Part shown: positions 8,236 through 12,653 of the stretch, one piece after another
Numbering within the stretch: position 1 is the stretch's first letter
Layout: each line of letters opens with the position of its first letter
The notes under the pieces: model-generated
The model's database searches: none
Told to the model about the DNA's origin: nothing
What the model saw: only the letters and a program-made list of their open reading frames with translations
Program-made: the position numbers and the translations under genes
Assembly: GCA_003241175.1 (NCBI GenBank)
Contig: QFOI01000058.1
Coordinates: 1-12,653 of the forward strand
Reading direction: 5' to 3'
Length of the DNA stretch: 12,653 nt
Origin: Pseudopedobacter saltans
GTDB lineage: Bacteria; Bacteroidota; Bacteroidia; Chitinophagales; Chitinophagaceae

Positions 8236-8385
8236 GTACAAAAAAATGTGCACTACTTGAAGTAAAAAGGGAAAAATAAAAATTTAAAAGTATTCACTGA
8301 TGAATTGATGAAGTTTCAAATATTCTCTTAAACCATTATTGCATAAGATAAACGCCTCAATCACCAACAATTATTTCTTACTACC

Positions 8386-8417
8386 TTTCTATTTTCCGGC
8401 ACGATTTCCTTACTTTG
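8386..8417 (+). promoter_or_regulatory. Candidate purC promoter (Bacteroidota type)
   Basis: TTTC at 8386-8389 and TTACTTTG at 8410-8417 are separated by 20 nt. This resembles the Bacteroidota -33 TTTG / -7 TAnnTTTG promoter in spacing and content, with one mismatch in the first element and a one-base-shorter -7 element. The expected transcript leader would be about 40-45 nt. Confidence 0.45.
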
Positions 8418-8432
8418 CTTTTTCATTTAGGC

Positions 8433-8447
8433 AGGCAATTTTTGCCT
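8433..8447 (+). other. Small hairpin in the purC leader
   Basis: AGGCAA (8433-8438), a TTT loop and TTGCCT (8442-8447) form a perfect 6-bp stem followed by a T-rich run, 19 nt before the purC ATG. It looks like a weak terminator or attenuator stem but is short. Confidence 0.4.
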
Positions 8448-8466
8448 TTTAAATTTTTACTTTACA

Positions 8467-9402
8467 ATGTCACAATTTCAATTTCTCAACCAAACAGCCT
8501 TTTATCAAGGAAAAGTAAGAGATGTATATACCATCAATTACGATTTGTTGGTGATGATCGCCAGCAATCGTATTTCCGCTTTTGATGTCATCCTTCCTCG
8601 TCCAATACCTTATAAAGGACAGGTACTCAATCAGATAGCCAAATACATGTTGGATGCCACCAAAGACATTTGCCCAAACTGGCTTTTGGATACGCCCGCA
8701 CCCAATGTCTCTGTCGGGAAAAGATGTGAGCCACTGAAAGTGGAAATGGTCATCCGTGGCAATCTGACAGGCCATGCTTGGCGTACTTACAAAGAAGGAA
8801 AACGCCTATTGTGTGGTGTGGAATTACCAGAAGGATTAAAGGAAAATGATTTTTTCCCAAATCCAATTATAACACCTTCCACTAAAGCAGAAGCCGGACA
8901 CGATGAGGACATTTCCAAAGAAGAAATCATTGCTCAAGGCCTCATGTCAGAGCAAGAGTGGGAGAAAGTGGCAAATTACACTCAAAAACTTTTTGCTCGT
9001 GGGAAAGAGTTAGCTGCTAAGCAAGGACTGATCTTGGTAGATACCAAATATGAATTTGGCATATTGGATGGGCAAGTATTCTTAATGGACGAAATTCATA
9101 CGCCGGACTCTTCGCGTTATTTTTATAAAGAAGGTTTTGAAGAAAGACAAGCAAAAGGTGAACACCAAAAGCAATTGAGCAAAGAATTTGTTCGCGAATG
9201 GTTGATAGAAAACAATTTCATGGGAAAAGAAGGTCAAACAGTTCCTGAAATGACCGACGAAAAAGTGGATGAAATCAGCAAACGTTACATCGAACTATAC
9301 GAAACCGTTATTGGAGAAAAATTCGTTCCTGAAAATTGGAGTGACGATGAGACCAAATTAGCTATTGACAAGGCTTTGGCAAAATATAAAACGGCAATTT
9401 AA
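8467..9402 (+). CDS. purC: Phosphoribosylaminoimidazole-succinocarboxamide synthase (SAICAR synthetase)
   Basis: Cytosolic purine-biosynthesis enzyme that joins CAIR and aspartate with ATP to give SAICAR. The 311-residue product belongs to the longer form of the family (the E. coli enzyme is about 237 residues). Motifs in order: GKVRDVY (15-21) in the ATP-binding N-terminal lobe, IASNRISAFD (31-40), VIRGNLTGHAWRTY (95-108), TPSTKAEAGHDE (136-147), LVDTKYEFG (190-198) and DEIHTPDSSRY (208-218), all standard for PurC. The ATG is preceded by an AT-rich leader without a Shine-Dalgarno sequence. It appears to be a single-gene unit with its own promoter and a strong terminator 19 nt after the stop. 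Confidence 0.97.
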   Translation: MSQFQFLNQTAFYQGKVRDVYTINYDLLVMIASNRISAFDVILPRPIPYKGQVLNQIAKYMLDATKDICPNWLLDTPAPNVSVGKRCEPLKVEMVIRGNLTGHAWRTYKEGKRLLCGVELPEGLKENDFFPNPIITPSTKAEAGHDEDISKEEIIAQGLMSEQEWEKVANYTQKLFARGKELAAKQGLILVDTKYEFGILDGQVFLMDEIHTPDSSRYFYKEGFEERQAKGEHQKQLSKEFVREWLIENNFMGKEGQTVPEMTDEKVDEISKRYIELYETVIGEKFVPENWSDDETKLAIDKALAKYKTAI

Positions 9403-9420
9403 ACAGGCTTACATATTATT

Positions 9421-9454
9421 AAAAAGCCGCTATAAAATCTATAGCGGCTTTTTT
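9421..9454 (+). terminator. Rho-independent terminator after purC
   Basis: AAAAAGCCGCTATA (9421-9434) pairs perfectly with TATAGCGGCTTTTT (9440-9453) around a 5-nt AAATC loop, followed by another T. The 14-bp stem with a T tail lies 18 nt after the purC stop and 24 nt before the rnhA ATG. The A-run before the stem could make it work in both directions. Confidence 0.9.
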
Positions 9455-9477
9455 CTCCCTTAATAAAATCAAATTTG

Positions 9478-9954
9478 ATGGCTTTCGATCCTAATGCACA
9501 GATAATCATTTACACTGACGGTAGTTCTCGTGGCAATCCTGGACCTGGTGGTTATGGCGTGCTTCTTTTTTGGGGCAACAAGAAGAAAGAGCTTTCGCAG
9601 GGTTTCCGAAAAACGACTAATAACCGCATGGAACTATTGGCAGTGATTACCGCATTGGAATCATTGAAACGTGCGGATATTCCAATTCTAGTGTACACAG
9701 ACAGTAAATATGTTGTGGACAGCATCACTAAAAAATGGCTCAACAACTGGATCAGAACCAATTTCGCTGGTGGAAAGAAAAACAAAGATCTCTGGTTGCG
9801 TTATGCCAAAGTGGCTGCACAATACAATGTCCAATTTCATTGGGTAAAAGGTCACGCCGACAATCCATACAACAATCGTTGTGATGAATTGGCAACGACG
9901 GCTGCTGATGGTAAAGGATTATTGGTGGATGAAGGCTTTGAAGCAAGTCTTTAA
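9478..9954 (+). CDS. rnhA: Ribonuclease HI
   Basis: Endonuclease that cuts the RNA strand of RNA-DNA hybrids, acting in primer and R-loop removal. The 158-residue product from the ATG at 9478 is the usual bacterial length. A TTG directly before it could add one residue but is less likely. All catalytic residues are visible: D14 (YTDGSSRGNPG), E52 (NNRMELLAV), D75 (YTDSKYV), H126 (WVKGHADNP) and D136 (CDELA). The basic handle-like segment around KKWLNNWIRTNFAGGKKNKD (85-104) is also present. It starts after the purC terminator, so it probably has its own promoter in the short gap; I could not assign one. Confidence 0.96.
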   Translation: MAFDPNAQIIIYTDGSSRGNPGPGGYGVLLFWGNKKKELSQGFRKTTNNRMELLAVITALESLKRADIPILVYTDSKYVVDSITKKWLNNWIRTNFAGGKKNKDLWLRYAKVAAQYNVQFHWVKGHADNPYNNRCDELATTAADGKGLLVDEGFEASL

Positions 9955-9974
9955 AGTATAAAGGCAAAAAAAAC

Positions 9975-10007
9975 ATTGAAACATTTCGATATATTAATAT
10001 AACTTCG
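9975..10007 (+). promoter_or_regulatory. Candidate promoter of the arsR-MFS operon with overlapping palindrome
   Basis: ATTG (9975-9978) and TAACTTCG (10000-10007) are 21 nt apart and resemble Bacteroidota -33 and -7 elements. The perfect 12-bp palindrome TATATTAATATA (9990-10001) overlaps the -7 element, where an autorepressor could bind. The -7 element ends only 9 nt before the ATG, so the transcript would have a very short leader or none. Confidence 0.4.
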
Positions 10008-10016
10008 CAAAAGCGT

Positions 10017-10292
10017 ATGGACAATAAGAGGTTTGAAAGAATATCAAAAGCTTTGAGTGATAGCAACAGGATTGCTATCCTGCAAAAATTCAAGGTTAAA
10101 AAGGATTGTGTTTACTGTTCCGATATCAACGAGACTTTGGATTTGACGCAGCCTTCTGTCTCGCACCATCTCAAGCAATTGGTTGACGCCGACCTTTTAA
10201 TTTCAGAAAAAGAAGGAAGAAACATTAAGTATTTCCTCAATGGCGAAGTATTGGATGCTTATATTGAAGCATTGAATTCCTTGAAGATTTAA
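10017..10292 (+). CDS. ArsR/SmtB-family winged-helix transcriptional regulator
   Basis: Small 91-residue winged-helix DNA-binding protein, of normal ArsR length. The N-terminal helix KRFERISKALSDSNRIAIL (4-22) is the classic ArsR opening. The recognition helix region LTQPSVSHHLKQLVDADLL (43-61) and the wing EKEGRNIKYFLN (64-75) follow. C31 and C34 (DCVYCSD) lie just before the helix-turn-helix, near where metal-sensing ArsR proteins carry their cysteines, so thiol or metal sensing is possible but unproven. The exporter gene starts 52 nt downstream on the same strand. The pair therefore looks like a repressor with its controlled efflux pump, released by an unknown ligand. Palindromes overlie the promoter and fill the gap to the next gene. 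Confidence 0.9.
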   Translation: MDNKRFERISKALSDSNRIAILQKFKVKKDCVYCSDINETLDLTQPSVSHHLKQLVDADLLISEKEGRNIKYFLNGEVLDAYIEALNSLKI

Positions 10293-10314
10293 TATTTTTT
10301 TACACAATACATAG

Positions 10315-10330
10315 AAATATTTGAATATTT
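10315..10330 (+). promoter_or_regulatory. Palindrome AAATATT-TG-AATATTT, possible ArsR operator
   Basis: Perfect 7-2-7 inverted repeat in the 52-nt gap between the regulator and the MFS gene, 14 nt before the MFS ATG. AT-rich dyads of this kind are typical ArsR/SmtB targets, but such repeats also arise by chance in DNA this rich in A and T. Confidence 0.4.
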
Positions 10331-10344
10331 AAATAAGTAAATAT

Positions 10345-11541
10345 ATGAACAAAACTATATATGCCCTCGCATTGGGAGTCTTTGGAGTCATTACAACAGA
10401 GTTTGGAGTAATTGGAATACTACCAGTATTGGCTAAGCATTTTAATGTTTCCATTGATACGGCTGGTTGGTTGCTAAGCGGTTTTGCTTTAACGGTGGCT
10501 TTGTGCGGTCCATTCGTAACTTCGTTAACAAAATATATCAATCGAAAAACCATGCTTTTGGCTGTTTTGGCGACATTTATCTTGTCCAACTTAGCATCCG
10601 CCTTAGCTCCCAATTTCACGGTTTTACTTATTTCCAGAATTTTACCTGCTATTTTTTATCCTGCATTTTGGGCTATTGCATTGACGTTAGCCATGAAGCA
10701 AGTTTTGGACAAGGACGCACCTAAAGCAATATCCATTGTCATGACGGGTCTAAGTGTCGCCACCGTTTTGGGTGTGCCTATCACCACCTATTTTGCCGAT
10801 CTATTTAATTGGAAAGCTTCTTTTTACACTGCCGGAGCCGTTAATCTTGTGGCTTTTCTAATATTATTGTTCGCCGTTCCTTCCACGCCAGTCGAAAGGA
10901 CAAAATCCGCCAGTCAGGATATATCAATTTTAAAAGAACCATTCGTTTGGGTGAACTATTTCTATATACTCTTGATGATTGCTGGCATGTTTGCAACTTA
11001 CAGTTTTCTAGCAGACTATTTTACACAAATCACAAAAATGGATGGCAAAGAAGTGAGCCTTATGTTGCTGTTTTTTGGTGGGGCGGGGATAATCGGCAAT
11101 TGGCTCATGGGAAAAATCATTAGTAAAAACGTGCACCACGGTTTTCGATATTTTCCGATAGCCTTGATATTGGTAGAAGTATTGGCGTATTTTCTAGGAG
11201 GTTATTTTATGCCAATGGTCGCAATTATAATTCTTTGGGGATTCATACATACCGCTGGATTTCTTGTAGGCAATACGAGAGGTGTCCATGGTGTACCAAA
11301 GGCATCACTGGAATTCTCCAATAGCTTTTTACCCTCTTTTTTTAATTTGGGCATTACGATTGGTACGATGGTAAGCGGATTTGTCATCAGACATTCCAAT
11401 ATCCATCAGGTAATCTGGGTCAGTATTTCCTTTTTGGGAGCAGCATTTCTGCTAAGTCTTGTCAACGTAACAAAACCAAAAACAATCAATAGCATCGTAT
11501 TGAACGAAAAGGATGATTGCCCCATATTGATGCATGTTTAG
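10345..11541 (+). CDS. MFS transporter, DHA1 drug:H+ antiporter type (AraJ-like)
   Basis: Inner-membrane major facilitator protein of 398 residues with about 12 hydrophobic helices, the normal size for the DHA1 group. The first helix contains TTEFGVIGILPVLA (17-30), typical of AraJ/YdhP-like exporters. The following GWLLSGFALTVALCGPF and the basic loop with INRKTML correspond to helix 2 and the conserved loop 2-3 region. A long basic loop (TPVERTKSASQD) joins the two six-helix halves. The family exports drugs, sugars or metabolites using the proton gradient; the substrate cannot be read from the sequence. It follows the ArsR-type regulator by 52 nt and ends at a strong terminator, so it is the likely effector gene of that regulator. 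Confidence 0.92.
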   Translation: MNKTIYALALGVFGVITTEFGVIGILPVLAKHFNVSIDTAGWLLSGFALTVALCGPFVTSLTKYINRKTMLLAVLATFILSNLASALAPNFTVLLISRILPAIFYPAFWAIALTLAMKQVLDKDAPKAISIVMTGLSVATVLGVPITTYFADLFNWKASFYTAGAVNLVAFLILLFAVPSTPVERTKSASQDISILKEPFVWVNYFYILLMIAGMFATYSFLADYFTQITKMDGKEVSLMLLFFGGAGIIGNWLMGKIISKNVHHGFRYFPIALILVEVLAYFLGGYFMPMVAIIILWGFIHTAGFLVGNTRGVHGVPKASLEFSNSFLPSFFNLGITIGTMVSGFVIRHSNIHQVIWVSISFLGAAFLLSLVNVTKPKTINSIVLNEKDDCPILMHV

Positions 11542-11567
11542 ATACGGATATCACCTCCTAATATACA

Positions 11568-11598
11568 AGAAAACGCTTCCATATTGGGAGCGTTTTCT
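11568..11598. terminator. Bidirectional terminator between the MFS gene and the convergent membrane-protein gene
   Basis: AGAAAACGCT (11568-11577) pairs perfectly with AGCGTTTTCT (11589-11598). TCC/GGG extends the stem around an ATATT loop with one G-T pair. T-rich DNA follows on the + strand and A-rich DNA flanks the other side. It lies 26 nt after the MFS stop and 16 nt past the stop of the minus-strand gene, serving both. Confidence 0.85.
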
Positions 11599-11614
11599 CA
11601 TTTTTATTAGGCAA

Positions 11615-12280
11615 CTAATTCGCTGTTGTGGCGATCTTTTCTTTCGGCTTGGTTTTTCTTATCCAATAGATAATGAAGAAAGTGCCAATAATACTTGGCC
11701 ATATCCATGCTGACAAGGTATGAATACTTAATCCTGCGACCATGAAAGCAGTAATGGAAGCGATCAATGCTCCGACCATTTTGCCAATATGATTAGACAG
11801 CCATTTCTTTTTCCATAAAGCAGGTGTATTGTAAAATTTCCAGTCTTTCCAAGCCATCAGTCCGCTTAACAATCCGAAAAAAAGGAACAAAACGCCATTA
11901 CCCAATTTATTGATGTAGCAATAAACGAACAAAGCTACCATCACCACACTCCCAACAAGCATCGATACCGAAACAATCTTATCCAGCGGAATCCTCATGT
12001 CCGCATCCATTTTCTTGTATTTAATGGATCGGTTGCCACTGATAAGCATGTAAATCGTGAAAATGCCTATGAGGAAAAGAAATGTGTTTTCATGTTTGGG
12101 CATTACAGCAATGATAAGTGACAATAAAGAGCTGATTCCCATACCTACAGTAAACACTTTTCCTAGCTTACGATGCAGTTTGCCTCCTTTTTTGACAGCA
12201 ACAGTAATCAATCCAGACAGTAATCCAATTCCGCCCATAAAAGCATGTATGTAGATCATACATTTGACAAATAGTTCCAT
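11615..12280 (-). CDS. Multi-pass membrane protein, DUF2306-like
   Basis: 221-residue hydrophobic protein with about seven membrane segments (near 5-27, 42-60, 66-84, 100-122, 128-146, 164-183 and 192-207). The start MELFVKCMIYIHAFMGGIGLLSGL with KKGGKLHRKLGK (30-41) resembles the DUF2306-type proteins common in Bacteroidota, where membrane-embedded histidines recur (here H12, and H36 and H163-164 at loop edges). The LSNHIGKMVGALIASITAFMV segment (161-181) also fits that family. No biochemical function is known to me. The C-terminus is a short basic tail (RKTKPKEKIATTAN). It lies 37 nt downstream of another minus-strand gene, so the two could be co-transcribed. Transcription is convergent with the MFS gene and ends at the shared hairpin. 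Confidence 0.75.
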   Translation of the reverse strand: MELFVKCMIYIHAFMGGIGLLSGLITVAVKKGGKLHRKLGKVFTVGMGISSLLSLIIAVMPKHENTFLFLIGIFTIYMLISGNRSIKYKKMDADMRIPLDKIVSVSMLVGSVVMVALFVYCYINKLGNGVLFLFFGLLSGLMAWKDWKFYNTPALWKKKWLSNHIGKMVGALIASITAFMVAGLSIHTLSAWIWPSIIGTFFIIYWIRKTKPKEKIATTAN

Positions 12281-12317
12281 AAAAAATATTAGAAGTGTGT
12301 AAATTATTAAAATTAAT

Positions 12318-12653
12318 TTAAGGGATTATCGTCCCATTTTCATCCCAACGTGTTGATTTAATAGGTAGATCTATGTCACCATAAATTAGTTCTTCTGCTT
12401 TCACGCCATTTGGATGGTATTTGACAGCTCTTTTAGTTTTTGCGTTTACCGTTTCTGCTTCAGACACAAGAATCCCTTTCAGATCATACTGTTTGTAATA
12501 ATTGTGCTGCTTGCCATCGGACGACTTGATACCTTTAGCTTCCTGAACCTTTATGGAACCATTAATAAGAAAAATTTTCATCTCGGCAGTACTATCATCC
12601 ACAATCTTCTCCTCAGTTCTAAATATAGCATGGGCGGAATCCGTTGGCTGAAA
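12318..12653 (-). CDS. MORN-type / YwqK-like repeat protein (5' end cut by window edge)
   Basis: The minus-strand frame is open from the right window edge to the TAA at 12318, giving 111 visible residues; the true start lies outside. An internal GTG at 12602 would give 94 residues but the frame clearly continues upstream, so I treat the gene as partial. The polar sequence has spaced aromatic-Gly units such as YYKQYDLKG and YHPNGVKAEEL and ends with RWDENGTIIP. This resembles the MORN_2 variant repeats of Bacteroidota proteins often labelled YwqK-family antitoxins. No toxin-like partner is visible in the window, and that family label should not be taken as function. It may be an exported or periplasmic repeat protein; the N-terminus needed to judge this is missing. 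Confidence 0.6.
   Translation of the reverse strand, partial: FQPTDSAHAIFRTEEKIVDDSTAEMKIFLINGSIKVQEAKGIKSSDGKQHNYYKQYDLKGILVSEAETVNAKTKRAVKYHPNGVKAEELIYGDIDLPIKSTRWDENGTIIP

Larger units (their letters stand above)
8052..8466. other. AT-rich divergent intergenic region between mraZ and purC
   Basis: This 415-bp gap separates the leftward dcw operon from rightward purC. It has no plausible coding sequence. It contains the MraZ-type repeats (8075-8109), two perfect DnaA boxes (8138-8146 and 8227-8235), weaker DnaA-like TGTGAATTy sites (8131-8139, 8217-8225) and a purine-rich, almost G/C-free stretch (about 8262-8295). Near purC there is a candidate promoter (8386-8417) and a small hairpin (8433-8447). 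It may be purely regulatory or may include a replication-origin element. Confidence 0.6.

Noticed and set aside
9752..10093. Open frame of 113 codons on the - strand across the end of rnhA and the start of arsR
   Set aside because: It is antisense to two clear genes and overlaps their promoter region. The product looks like random hydrophobic sequence.
11546..11559. GGATATCACCTCCT after the MFS stop, resembling the 3' tail of 16S rRNA (anti-Shine-Dalgarno)
   Set aside because: Only a short match with an insertion relative to the rRNA tail, and no other rRNA sequence nearby; most likely chance.
12318..12653. Toxin-antitoxin system based on the YwqK-like label
   Set aside because: No toxin-like gene is visible, the adjacent gene is a multi-pass membrane protein, and MORN-type repeats alone do not show antitoxin activity.

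Overview
This is a low-GC window whose genes resemble those of a member of the Bacteroidota, probably Chitinophagaceae or a related family. The placement rests on four things. The dcw gene order is mraZ-rsmH-ftsL-ftsI-murE-mraY-murD. The MraY is long, and the division transpeptidase carries a PASTA domain. Shine-Dalgarno sequences are largely absent and the promoters are TAnnTTTG-like. The genus is not determined.

Left two thirds (1-8051, minus strand): a tightly packed division and cell-wall (dcw) operon. It is transcribed leftward in the order mraZ, rsmH (mraW), an ftsL-like gene, ftsI/pbp (transpeptidase plus PASTA), murE, mraY and murD. murD runs off the left edge. Together these genes make the UDP-MurNAc-peptide (MurD, MurE), load it on lipid (MraY), cross-link septal peptidoglycan (FtsI, FtsL), and regulate the operon (MraZ). 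The main anomaly is in ftsI. An in-frame TAA at 4691-4693, ten codons after the KTG active-site motif, splits the gene. The same frame then reads on for 182 codons through the end of the transpeptidase domain and the PASTA domain, up to the expected stop just before murE.

Middle (8052-8466): a 415-bp AT-rich divergent intergenic region between mraZ and purC. It holds a four-fold repeat of GTGGG-like sites with an exact 10-nt period (a candidate MraZ operator), two perfect DnaA boxes, candidate promoters for both directions and a small hairpin just before purC.

Right third (8467-12653): purC (SAICAR synthase) with a strong terminator; rnhA (ribonuclease HI); a small ArsR-type repressor with a CxxC pair followed by a DHA1-type MFS exporter, probably a self-regulated efflux operon; and a shared bidirectional terminator. 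On the minus strand there follow a DUF2306-like membrane protein and the C-terminal part of a MORN-type/YwqK-like protein that runs off the right edge. I saw no tRNA, rRNA, insertion sequence or CRISPR array. Most of the window is ordinary housekeeping DNA. The broken ftsI and the mraZ-purC intergenic region deserve attention; I do not see a convincing new multi-gene system.
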